Both the position numbers and the translations under genes were made by a program. From Chlorops oryzae (lineage: Eukaryota > Arthropoda > Insecta > Diptera > Chloropidae), in assembly GCA_020466095.1 (NCBI GenBank), contig CM035807.1:21188985-21252984 (forward strand): a stretch of 64,000 nt of DNA. Reading direction: 5' to 3'. Below are positions 23,028 to 35,500 of the stretch, one piece after another. Positions within the stretch are counted from its first letter, which is position 1. Each line of letters starts with the position of its first letter. The notes beneath the pieces were generated by a model. That model saw nothing but the letters and a program-made list of their open reading frames with translations, searched no databases and was not told the DNA's origin.

Positions 23028-23272
23028 GGATCAGTTCGGATCGGCTGGCGGCATGACATTCGCCTTCGCTTTCATTATACGCTGCTGGAGCGTTTGGTTT
23101 AATGGCTTAAATTTCTTGAAAAGCTTGGCTAACAAAACAGTTGATTCGCGAGCGTCGAAAAGCTAAAGACCGCCGCCTAGCCGTACGAGACCTACGCGGA
23201 AATTCGATCGTGGTTTTTAATTTTAATCAAGTTTCAAATGTGTTGGAAGGAAAAAGTGAATTCATTGTAACG
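23028..23272 (+). promoter_or_regulatory. Candidate core promoter and 5' non-coding exon
   Basis: A CG-rich stretch holds two initiator-like sequences, TCAGTTCG (23031) and ACAGTTG (A at 23139). The second has an AGACC downstream element at about +29. A possible donor GTAAAA follows at 23273. It could be the start of the large chitin-binding gene, whose coding begins at 26432. No transcript evidence. Confidence 0.25.
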
Positions 23273-24136
23273 GTAAAACGCTTTTCAAATCGAACAAAAC
23301 ATATTGTTTGGCGTTGAATAGTAAATATTGCGATATCAAATGGTCGAGATGAACGCGTCTTTTTTCCATTTATTTTTTAAATATTTTTTTGCATAAAATG
23401 GCATGTAAATTTATTAAACTTTCTAGAGACATGTTTGAAAATTTAAGTGGACTAATAAAAAAATGTGACCGAAATGAAAAAAAAAATTAAATAAAACAGT
23501 TTATTATATAATATCTTAAATGAATACTAATTTTAAAAATAGAAAGTTCGGATTATTTATGATGAATTATAAAAAAGAACACCGTTTTAGGGAAATGCCT
23601 TGGCCACCCCCACTTAAATAACCCCATAGGTCAAACTCTCCACAATTCTGAGCAAAAATCTGCTTATTTCAGTGTCCAACTATTTAAAAAAACCTTTTCG
23701 AAATTGTACATCCTTGAGAAACTAATCCCTTTTTTTTATTAAAAATTTTTTTTATTTCTGAATCGAAATCAAAAATGTGAGTGTTACGGTTGTGCCCTCC
23801 ATCATCACAATGGAATTCCCCTGCTTAAAATTTATATTATTCAAAAATCTAATAAACTCCAAAAAGCAAAAATGGACAATTCCCCTTAATCCGGAATTCG
23901 TTTTCGACGGGATTTCTGTTTTTTAAGTCGTTAGAATTAATCTTCTCAGACAGACAGAAAGATCTTTTACACAAATAACTCGAAAGAATGGTTATTTATA
24001 TAACGCCTGCAATAAAACCGAAACCGCTTTGAACTTCCGTCACAAGGGGAATAACAGCAGCTGAAGGCAAAACAAATGTCCCTAGAGCATTTTCAATTTG
24101 GTAGTTTCCGATATTAAGATTAGAAAAACACTGACT
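23273..24136. other. Non-coding, nothing recognised
   Basis: AT-rich. No feature that I can support. Confidence 0.45.
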
Positions 24137-24150
24137 TCGGGCACTTAAAT

Positions 24151-24758
24151 CTTCTTCTTCTTCTTTGCGTGTTTAACTATCCCGGTCTATCCCGGGGTCC
24201 GCAAAAACGCGACCAGTTCCTCCATTTTGTTCTGTCGGTTGCATCATCCGAGGTAAGTCCTACAGCCTCTAGGTCCCATTTTATTGTGTCCATCCAGCGC
24301 CGTTTCGGACGCCCCGTTTTCTGTAACTTTGAATTTCCAGTGCGTATCCTTTCTTTGCCAAAGTCTCCTCATTTGCTCTCAGGACGTGTCCATACCAGCG
24401 TAGCCTTGCTTCCCGCAATTTTTCCAAATATTGGCGCAACTCCATAGCGTCTACGGATGTCTACGTTTGGAACATGATCAAGACAAGTGAGTCCGGATAT
24501 CCAGCGAAGCATCTAACCTTTCTTTCTGCTACTTTCGTTGCTGGTAGACATTCGGTACTATAAAGAGCGACTGGCCTGATGACTGTGCGGTAAATTTTGG
24601 ATTTTAAGCGGTCGCTTATCTTTTTATCGCACATAACACCAGTCGTTGAACGCCACTTAAGCCAAGCGGCGTTAACTCTCTCAGTAACTTCACGAGTGAT
24701 CGTCCCGTCAGCAGAAAGTGTCGACCCATGATATTTAAATTTTTCCGTCCTTGGTAGG
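24151..24758 (-). mobile_element. 5'-truncated LINE (non-LTR retrotransposon), 3' end of the ORF
   Basis: A 608-bp insert flanked by a perfect 14-bp duplication TCGGGCACTTAAAT (24137-24150, 24759-24772). Minus-strand translation gives the region beyond the reverse-transcriptase core seen in RTE-like elements: GSTLSADGTI, WLKWRSTTGVMCDKKI, LKSKIYRTVIRPVALY, then in shifted frames RRYGVAPI and RRWMDTIKWDLEAVGL. Frameshifts show it is dead. The 3' end carries a (GAA)n-type tail. The clade call RTE is inference. Confidence 0.88.
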
Positions 24759-24772
24759 TCGGGCACTTAAAT

Positions 24773-25161
24773 GTTTTCTTATAAAATGTTAGGAGGACAA
24801 ATATCCAAGAGAATTTTCTATTAAAATGAATATGGAGAAAGACTCATGCCCAAACCCATGGAAATAAAAATTGGGGGAGAAAAAATATTTAATCGCTGCT
24901 TTAACGAGGAAAGATTAGAAGGCTCTTTTTTCGATCTTGAATGATCCAATTTCTCGAAACGAGACACTATTGCACTTATATAAGACGACAATCAGTTTGA
25001 GTGCCTTAAAAAAACATTAAAAAATTACTATCTAAGTATAAAAAGGCCATTCAAAATCTATGATTGGTCCTCCATAATGGATTGTGGACTGTTTGCCTCT
25101 GAAGGTGTCTCTTTACTAGAATAAAAGCTGCGCTTTGGACATTTTCTACTTAAGAATTTAT
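24773..25161. other. Non-coding, nothing recognised
   Basis: AT-rich sequence between the LINE and a micro-MITE. Nothing supportable. Confidence 0.45.
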
Positions 25162-25233
25162 CCCATTTTGGACCGACTGTTCGATTAGTCGAACAAAATA
25201 AATGGCTATTTGTTGTTGTCGGATCAAAATGGG
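25162..25233. mobile_element. 72-bp TTAA micro-MITE, copy 1
   Basis: Ends CCCATTTTGGACCGAC and GTCGGATCAAAATGGG are inverted. The right flank is TTAA (25234-25237) and the left flank is a decayed TTAT. It is the reverse complement of the copy at 51152-51218. CCC starts next to TTAA fit a piggyBac-type origin. Confidence 0.75.
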
Positions 25234-26215
25234 TTAAACACTTTACCCTTAATTAGAGGCATTGGTCTTCTTCACTTAAGTACTTCTCTTTATCGCTCAT
25301 CATTAGAATCTATTCTCCAAAATTCCAATCGAGATCGAAAATTTAATGTGACAACTACAAATAGTCAATACTCCATTTCCCGTATCTGATAAGGATAAGA
25401 TAAAGGCTTTTAATATTAACCAATAAGTTGAGGAGGTGAGACTCTCTTGCTTCTTTTGTCAAAAAGAAAGATAAATAAATCTATCCAACTTAAGTCACTC
25501 TTTCATTGGTAAAATTCTCTTCAAAAAATTGCATCAATCATGGAAAGATCATCTTTGGACACGCAATTTTAAACAAATTGTTTGACAATGAAAATTATTT
25601 AAAGAATTTGAATTTGCTTGAAAATTTTAGAAATAATTTTCCTCTTAGGATTTGGAAATTTGTGCGTCCCTCAAATGGTTGTTGGTTTTTAGCCATTAAA
25701 ATTTTTTTATCGACCTAAATCCGATAGGTTTGGAAGATATCTTTTTCCTCAACCCCAATTGCCAAACAAGCCATATCAAATATCGTAATTTCAAGTGGAT
25801 TTGTTCATTTTTGCCAATTTCCACGCACAAATCTAGTTGATACGCAAGTTAAACGATTTTAAATACAGTTTCATTTCAGTTCAGCTCATTGCATTTCCAT
25901 CTCATTTCATCGACAATAAAAGAGAATAAAAAAAGAGATATATGTATAAATTTCTGTTCAACAAAATGAATGCAAAAGCATCAATAAAAATGTAATAAGC
26001 CATAAAATTTGTTTGTTTTCCATGAATCCAATTAGCAGCAAACTCGTGGGCAACTTTTAACCGACACAAAAAAAAAAACCGAAAAAGGGAAATAATTTCA
26101 AGTGGTAAAAGCTTATGAGAATTTAAGACAAATTGTAATGGTTTTAAATATATTTAAAAAAAAATAAATAAATAAAATATACTTATAAAAAAAATTAAAC
26201 ATAAAAACCGCACGC
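25234..26215. other. Non-coding upstream of the large gene
   Basis: AT-rich. No exon recognised. Confidence 0.4.
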
Positions 26216-26431
26216 CCGTTGAAAGACCGAAATTGCAGAACAAAGCAAAAGCACCGCCAAAGCAAAGCAAAGCCAAACCGAATCAAAATAGAGCGAAAAA
26301 TAAAACACCAGAAAAACCGCAGACACCGCTGCGAATGGTCGACAAATCTCCCGCTTTTAGCTTTGGAAGCCAAGAAGAGTAACCCAAAAATAATAAAACA
26401 AATAACAAAACAAAAGACAAATACAACAAAA
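26216..26431 (+). other. Probable 5' UTR of the large chitin-binding gene
   Basis: A-rich, pyrimidine-poor leader directly before ATG 26432, with AAAGCAAAG-type repeats and a run of CAAAA units just upstream of the start. This composition is common in fly 5' UTRs. The transcription start is not determined, and a far-upstream non-coding exon is possible. Confidence 0.4.
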
Positions 26432-26483
26432 ATGGGATGGAAGACATTTGCGGTCAGTTGGATCTGGATGGCGCTGGCATTTG
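26432..26483 (+). CDS. Large gene, exon 1: signal peptide
   Basis: ATG in an AACAAAAATGG context, good for an insect start. It encodes 17 codons plus one base of a hydrophobic leader ending at donor TTTG^GTAAGC (phase 1). Exon 2 begins with the GT that completes Gly and continues DFIFSSAQLNG, so the leader would extend to about residue 24. The link to exon 2 rests on phase and signal-peptide logic, not on a transcript. Confidence 0.7.
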
Positions 26484-26567
26484 GTAAGCGAAAAGCGTTT
26501 AATCAATTCATTTAGGCTTTTTACTTTACTTTTTTAATAAAGCAATCAAAAAACTGTCACCAGTTGA

Positions 26568-26599
<32 letters not shown>

Positions 26600-29500
26600 G
26601 TGGGCAACCCCCTTTTATACGAGATCACACATAGCGTTCATTCATCCGAGAACAACGTTTAAAAATCGATCTAGATAAACACTGTTGCCTGTCCTTTTTT
26701 TAGAGGACTATTAAGTTAATAGTCTCAAACTAAGGACGAAATTTCTAATTGAATTTTGAATTTCAAAAAGCTTGGTCCTTAAAATTCCCTAATTTCCCTA
26801 GAGATTAATTTTCCATAACTGGGGAATTCCAAATGGCAATGTTTCAGGCCTTAATGTAGTGAAGTGGGGTATAACACGGTAAAATTTGAAGGTGCCCTTA
26901 TAAGTAGATAAAATATTAAAAAAAATTTCCTAAAATTTTTAAATTTAAAAATTTTAAAAAAAAATTTTTATATTAAAAAATTCTTTGATTTTACCATTCA
27001 AAATCAAGGGTATATAAAATGTTTCCTTTGTGGTTCATTACTTTGATAGAATTTATATTGTTCTAATAAAAATTGACTTTAGCAGCTATTCCTTATTCAA
27101 AAAACTGCACCAAATATAGCATCAGGGCCCCATCACTATATAAGCCCCGGGCCCCATGACACTCTAATCCGCCACTGACAGTGATCAAGATTGACCATAT
27201 AGAGATTATCAGGGTCGCTGGAAAGATCGATTCAGCCATGTCTATTCATCTCTCTACAGTTATATTATTGAAGGAGTTTATGCTATGTTCATGCTTAGCC
27301 CTAAAAGCGCATTTACGGTTTTCGAAAAGCGATTTTTCGAAGAGTGTTCATAGTGCCGCATTAAGTAAATGTGCTTACACACAACATATGTTCTCGATTA
27401 ACAAAAGCTAATCAATTCATAGTTTTTAATTTATGAAAAAGCAATCGAAAGCGTCACCGGTGAAGATTTTTCATTTTTTTATTGTGGCAGCCCACCTTTT
27501 ATCATGATCCATTCTGTTCGAAATTTATAACAAACGATTAATAAACAATGTTGCCTCCTTTTTTTAAGGACTATTAGGTATATATCGCACATAATCACTA
27601 AATTGGCACAACTCAAATTTTGTATTTCTGGGCAAGCCCTATAACTTTCGAAGCCTGTACAAACAATTTCTTTTCTAAATTATATTATTCTTAAATAACT
27701 GCAGATCGATTAAATAGGAATTGTTATTTTTCCACGTGTTCCTCCTGCTGCAGTAAAATGTTGGCAAACATGAAAAAGTATTAAAAATTTTGAGTGTGCC
27801 GGTTTAGTGATTAGTTCGATATAGTCTCAAAATAAGGACAAAATTTCTCTCAATTTGATTTTGAAATATTGCAAAAGCAATAGCTTGGTCCTATAAAATT
27901 CCCCTCTTAAGTCTCACGTAGAGATCAGAAGTTTCCTTATTTGGGGAGATTCCACCTAAACTGGCAACATGTGATCAAGATTAAACCATTTAGAGTTATC
28001 AGGTCGCTGGGAAGATCGATAACAGCCATGTCTATTCTCTGCTACAGTTTATCATTGAACCCAGCATTAGCCATCTCAACGAAAGTCAGAATGGATATAA
28101 CCAGAAATTATGAGGAAGATTTTTGTTACGGATGGGATTTGATCGGACCATTTTTCAGTACAAGGAGCTGTTCTAAGCAGATCGTTTTACTAATCTATAT
28201 TTATTTAATGATTAAATGGGATAAAATCATTTAATCAACAAAAAGTTTAGGATTTGTAGTCGTAATCATCAAATATGCCCGCAAAACCCACTTTTGAATA
28301 CAGTATATGAATATCAAATACTAAATGTAAAATTCGAAATTATTTAACCCTTTACTGCTTGATGTATTGAATAAATTGAAAATTTGTTTCACGGCAAATG
28401 TTTTTATTAACCCTTTACTGCTTGATATATTGAAGTGAAATTTTTTTTTCGCAATAATTGGTTTTATTAACCCTCTTACATTGTAAGTAAGTATATTAAA
28501 TAAGTGGGGAAAGTTTTTTAAGAAACCATATTTAGTTTCGAGAGCGAGAAAGGGTTAAAAAAATAATTCCCATTCTCAGTTTAGTTTATTTTAAATAGAT
28601 TTGATTTAAATCAAAATAATTTTAAATAAATTTTAAAAAAATTAATATAAAAATATTAATATTAAAAAAAATTAAAAACAAAAAAGACCAACAAAAAAAT
28701 AATTAAAAACAAAATTAAAAACATTTAAAAATAATTTAAATTTAATCGGAATTATTTTTTAATTTTCCCACTATTTCTAAAATAATTTCGATTGTTTGGC
28801 AACACTCAAAATAATCAAAAATTTCAACGCAACAAATTACATACCCACACCTGAGGAAGAGCGTAAGCGAATCCGAAAAGAGATAAAAAAAAAATGATTG
28901 ACAAGTAGAAGAAGAAAGCAATAGACTCATAATGGGTTAAATATTAAAAATTTATAAATTCTTCGGATTATTTATCTTAGTTAGGATCAAATAGATTTGG
29001 TCCCAAGCATCATAGAAATTGTTTAAAAATTAACAATTTGGGACCTCCAATATATCGAAGTTGAAAATGCGTTAATTGAATTCAACTTTTTTCCCCGATA
29101 TTTCAAAATAAAATTTAAGCGATTTTGTCCGCATTTCACGGTTTGCCAGAAAAACCCTCAAAGCAAACACCTGTCCACGCAGAGCTTCCATGCAATGCAG
29201 ACCAATTTTTTTTTTTGTTCAATTTTGTGGTCATTTAGGCATAATTGGTAGCACTAAGCTTAACCAAGCAAGAAATTTCAACTGAATCGTTCCATCACGG
29301 ACTTCATGTATTGAACGAAACTGATACACAACACCATGACGATTGCGACGATGCCGCCGATGACGATGATACATGCTCCGGAGTAACAAGAATTTTTAAA
29401 GCATTACGAAATGTGTACAAAATGATTAGCATAAAAACGACTGAAATCCCGAATACGTGCACAAATGATTGCACAACGGAATGTGACAGTTCATTTCTGG

Positions 29501-32500
29501 ATTCTGGAATGGAGCGGGGAGGAGGACACAAACACAGCATCATCACGTTGATTCACGTTGATTACGTGCATTCGAGGATATGGTCTGACGCACGCCGCAT
29601 GCTTTATTCCGCACTTAATAAACTTTGCGAACGACCGAGCCGAGCGAATGTGAGCCTTTCGCAGCCATCCATAAATACATGCATTATGATGCTGCCCCAA
29701 CAATCCGAAAAAGGAGGAAAGCAGAAAGAACAAAAAAAAAAAAAAAATATGAAGAGCAGTGGAACAACAGTGCAATGAATTTGCAGACAATAAATAAATT
29801 TCCCATTCGCATAACTGTATGCGACGTGCTCCTTTATCCGTAATGAAAATGCATAACATCAGCAAAGAATGGAATTAGAATTTCCGTTCGATGGTTTCGA
29901 ATAAAGGAAACCTTTTTGGAATAGAGCTAAAGAAACAATCGATAGCACTAACGATAATATCGATGGTCCAAACTATTGAAAAGATCAGTGGTTTTTGGAA
30001 GACTATCGATAGTTTTGATTTATTGACATTTACTTCAGCTTTGGAAAGGTGGCGCTGGCGGTGACAGAGAGAGCTTTATCTTTAATGGACACAATGGCGA
30101 TGCACAAGTTTCTGTGTAAAAGTACCCATATTTTGAGAAAAATACCCATTTTATCCACGTCCCTTTATTCGAGTGAAAAGAAAACCCTCGATATAGAGAA
30201 AAATCCACGATCTGGCATCACTTCTCCAGCCCTAAAAAAAAAAAAAAACAAAAAAAAAAAAAAAAACAAAAAAAAAAACCCTCAAATAAGACGAACTTAA
30301 ACATCTTCCTGCCACTTCACGTCGTTAAAATTTACAGAAATTCTGCGAGTCTATGTGTCCCATTTAGAAAACCAAATGAGAATTATAGATCTGATGCTAA
30401 ACTAGCATGATATGGTTTAAAAGTATGGACAAATTCTTGAAAATTAAGAAAGAAAGGTTTTAAAATCCGCCTCCTTGTATATTTCCACGTGCTTAAAATT
30501 GAGGAAGGATACGTTTGTACAAAATTTTTTTTAAATATTAAAATTTTTATTACTGCAACATCAATCATTCATTAAAAAAAAAAGGTGGATATTAAGATGT
30601 TAACAGCTCAAATATGCTTATAATGGGAAAAGCTTTGATTTTGGTTAGATTGATGGTTATACTCCATTAGCAGCTGATAGCAGGACTGCTCTATTATGAA
30701 TAAAATTTGCCGGCCAAATTAGTTGAAATATTCAAATGCAACTTCCGATAGTACTATCGATACTGCCGTTGGCTCAGACCAGGGTCGGACTGGCCCATGA
30801 CCAACCGGGCAAAAGCCTGGTGGGCCCCCAGTAACGAAGCGCCATTTTTCAAACACCCGGTGGGCCCTTTGACCCCCAGTCCGCCTCTGTCTCAGACAAT
30901 CGACTTTTCAGACTATCGATGGTCGCAACTATCGATAGTTCTGCAGCTCTGTTTTGGAAAGTGAATAAATCGAGTTATTGGCTTTATGGCACTTATGAAG
31001 ATCGTAGATAATTAATCTTGTTGAAGTTGAAGCGTCACATTAGATTATCTTCACCGTTTTAATCAGAAATTTCAATCCCATGTCAATATAATCATCATAG
31101 TCGTTAAATGTTAAACTGATCCCGAAGATACCAAGATTCCTTTGCGTCTCTCAGGGACTATTTCTCTTGCATGAGCCTAGGTTAGGTTAGGTTAGGTTAG
31201 GGTGGCTGCCCCCTTTAAGGGGACACACTAAGGTCGCATATGGGCCCGTTGTGATTGCATGACCCATGAACGCTTTATGAGTAAAACTCAGTCGCTGAGC
31301 GGGCTGAAGAGAATTTTGGAATCTCTTTGCCTTTCCAAAATTTACAAAAATCCACAACTTCTCGCTTTATTCTTCAAGAGCGCAAGTTCCTAATCTGAAA
31401 TCAAAATGTTTTCCAAAACAAACAAAAAAAAAAACCATGAAGAGGTAATTACACACCCCATTCTTATCACAGTCTTTGCTATTTATAGAGCCAAAGCGAT
31501 AATCTAGTTTTATCCGGCTTCGTCGCTCACGACTTCCGTAAACTCCAGCCAAGTTTGTTGCATGGTGTTACGTTTTATCGTTGGTACACAAATTAAAAGA
31601 ATTCCGGTTTGTTTTAAATTAATTCAATCGCCTTTGGGAGATCTAAAATCAGTTCAGTTGCAACGATATGATCTAAGTCTCTCATAATGATCCGGCTTTA
31701 TAGTTCAATTAATTTTACGATCCGCTTCCGTTTAATGAACTTTAGTTAATTGTGCTTAAAGTAAATTCTGCTTTATTTTTCTTATTTTTATATATTTTTT
31801 TTTAATTTAAGTATATTTATTTATTTTTTATTTTTTTTTAATTTATATATTATATTTTTTTTATTTTATTAATTTTTATTCAATTTTCTTTTTTTTTTTT
31901 GAAATTTATTTGTTTTACTTTATTTTATAATTTTTCTATTTTTACTTGTTTTAAATTTTGAATTTTTTTTTTACATTTAATTTCAAAATAAATATTTTCA
32001 TTCCAACAAATTTAAATGTGTTTATGACTTTGAATAATTGAGGTTCTTTCCATAATTCACGGAAATTTCAATTAATTATGGGATTTTGTACATAAACCTG
32101 TCCTGAATGCGATTGAGTAATAAATTAAACCTCATTTAGGAATACATTTTATTTTTCCAAACTGGTTTCTCTTTCTTCAGTCAACTGTCTTACTGCAAAA
32201 ATTTCAACGTAATCCCTAAACTTGGCACACAAGAGACAATTCAAAGTCGTTTTGTCTTCATTTACCATAAACGGAGACCTACATAAAAGCAACCTGAATT
32301 CCCTTAAAAAGTCTTAAGCCAGTCCGCAGAAAATTGTATGTTGATGCGGCCTTATAAAGAAGACCTTACAATATGTGGATAAATAGGTTTTTATTTTTTA
32401 GTCGTTGTAATTAATTTCTTTCGAACAAGAATGCTTTAATTGAGGACTTTTCCGTATCATTGCCATCAAGATGGCAACGATTCATGGGGAGGAAATAGAG

Positions 32501-35500
32501 TTCACAGAGACTATGGTCGGCATCGAGGAATATTGATAACATTTCATAATATTTGAGTTGAGAAGTCCCTGCTCTGTTAAGAGGATGATGAATGAACCTA
32601 GATTTTTTAATCAGTTTTGTTTGAGGCTAGAGAATGGGCCCAATTTTGATTTGGTTGCAATATGCGAAATACTCAAGATGGTCCGGAAGAAAATATTTTC
32701 TCTGGGACCGAAAATCCGCTCGGCAGGCCTGGGTAGAGTAATATGCCACCATAAAAAGGATACATTTTCTTCACAGCTTTTTCCTTACTACTTATTATTA
32801 TTTTAAGGCTATAAGCACATGGGCTGTTGTAAAGCCCATAATCCCTTAGAGTAGGTTGAGATTGCCTATGATTCTCAGTATTTCTAAGGGACTTAATTGA
32901 ATTCTACATATACCCATTTCTAATTCCTTCCTCATGTACTTGAATAATTTCATCCTAGTTTGTTATATAAGGAAATTCGTTCAAGTTCAAAGGAACAATT
33001 TCCAAATTTCGTCGTCGTCGTGTTCTCCTATTCTTGGTATTTATAGTACCCTAAATGGGGCCCTCATAACTAGTTCCTATCCGGAGACCGCATAGTGCTG
33101 GTTTTTGAGAAGGTTTTAATCGTTCGATACTCCCCGTTTAGCCGGCTTGTGACAGTAAAACTGGATACCGTAGTGCCCAGTCGGCTGTCATAAAGAAGGA
33201 TCTCAATATCAATCGAAAGTGCATTGCCTTGGCACCGTATTTTTGGAATCAATAGTGAAAACATTACATAAGCCCGCAAGACAGCATGTACAACATATGT
33301 GTGTGTATGTCGACAGTTCATTTTCAAGTGCGAAAAATTCGCAGCCCGTTTAGATTTTTTTTTTTTTTTTTTGTTTAACATTGATCTTGAAAACGGAAAA
33401 TGTTGCCCCCAAAAAGAGCACTTGAGGCACTTTCGACTTGGAAACAAGATTTTCAAATTTCGAAAGGAAAACTTGAATTTCAGACTGGAAATATTTTTTT
33501 TACTGCCGCACAAAATTCGTTTTAAGATAATTATTTGCGTGCTCCTGCAGCGTAAATCATTGGAACCGAATCAAATGTCCTGAATTAAACGAGCTACGAG
33601 ATGATCAATAAAAATGCCCAATTTCGCGATTGGCTTCGGTCGTTTCATTTCTGCACACTTTCATTGGCAAAATGCGAATCTAGTTTGGCTGATCAAGCCG
33701 TTGCCAGTGTTGTTGTTATTACTGCTGCTGCTGCTGAAAGTAAACGTCGGGCTGGACGACTAGTGCAAGTCGTTTGCCATTTGAAGGAAGAAAGTTGCTG
33801 CCTCAGATTAATTGACTTTTTCAACCGTTTTGAACGCCTCTCAGAGCCGAACGGATAGCATCAAATGATCTTTTTATTTTTCTTCTCTTTCATTTATTTT
33901 ATTTATTTTTATTTTTCCTTTGTTTAAAGTTGCCGTTTCAAAGTCATTGACATTGAGATACGTGTGGCCAGTTTGAGACTATTCCTGGTCTTTTTGTTTT
34001 CATTATTATTATACATTTTTACTCTTTCCTTTTGATTAAAGACTTCGGCCTTCATGTTGAGACAGAGGCATGACCACATGTAAGTACGTACTTGCCGAGA
34101 TAAATTACATACTATTATTTTTGCATTTCCCAAAGCTTTCAAGACGTGTGGAGACGATTAGAGAGGGGATTGTTGCCATTAAGTTTGGTCTTATGTATCA
34201 ATGGAGGATTTTTTTTTTTTTTTTTTTTGCATAAGTGACAAATTTTACGTAATCGCCGTCCAAAGACTCGCGATGCGATTATGCGCAGCGCGACTGCATG
34301 TGGCGGCGGCGCGGCGGTCAGTGAAAAACCAATTTGCCCACTGTGATTTTATTTGGAAACTTTCAATTTTCACTTTACCTCCGAATTGCGATAATTTTGG
34401 AGTCGGTTCTCCAATGAAACGGTTTCTTAAGTAGAAAATACAATGCACGCTACTATCGAGGGGTGTTGTACACAAATCGACGCCGTTGAAACGGAGCTTT
34501 CAAGTTGGCACTGAACGTTAGTTGAGACACATCCGGCTTAACACTTGTCATACTTTTACTTCACAGCGATGGAAAATGAAAAATAAAAATAAACTCAATT
34601 AAGATTGAATAATTTATGCGAAGGTGGTGTCTCTCGCAGCTGTATTTTAAAAATACCATTTTTTTTTTTCAATATCGGACAAGGAAATAGTTAAATTTAA
34701 GCTTGAAAACTTTAATCGAAAAGCTAAGTTATCGATACGAAATTTAATTGAATTGAATAATTGAAAATTCGATTGAATTATAAAAGGAAAAACGTTAAGT
34801 TGCAATGGAAATGACAATGAAAAAATGAAAGAAAAGTGATGCAACAAATCAAATAAAATGTAACAAAAAACAAAAAATTGGAAAAAACCTACGGAGCTCA
34901 CATTTCATCGAATAAAGCCCCGATGAACGAAGGTGCCGCCTATGTATATTATGAAAGAAAACTGAAAGTTAAAGAATAATGAGTGTGTTTCGAAATGTAA
35001 TCCAGCTGAGAAAATTACAATTTCGCAAGTATTTATGGTATTCCTTGCATAACAGAAAAGAAAAAGATTAACGTTTTGAGTTAATCGCTTTAAAAGCTTC
35101 AAGTTTTTTCCCCCTTTCGTTGCTTTCGAGCACTTCATGCGGTGACAAAAAGCGATTAAGCGCTATTTCGAATTCCAAACACTTTCCGATTGTTCGGACG
35201 GTAAAAATAAAATGAATTTAGGAAAATTTATATACTGTATTAAATGAAAAATATAAGTGATTTAAATTTTGTTTGATTGTTGCCAAGATTCACAACGATA
35301 TCATCCATACATATAGCGGACCCATTGAGGCTCTATTTGATTGCTTTATTTTGAGCAGGGACATGAACCGGTTTTCAACCGGAAACCCGCTTTTATCTGC
35401 TGATGAACCGAACCGAATTTTTTATAAATGTTTGAACCGAACCCCATTTTGTAAAGGTTCAGGATTTCATTTTTGCCTGTAACCATGCACAGTGGTCGCT

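Noticed and set aside
22853..23059. Overlapping frames on both strands
   Set aside because: Both are explained by a CG-rich, stop-poor stretch with GATCGGATC-type repeats. More likely regulatory or untranslated sequence.
29245..29778. 177-codon open frame on the plus strand
   Set aside because: Starts at a non-ATG codon, has no domain, and its acidic and lysine-rich runs come from simple repeats. No splice or neighbour support.
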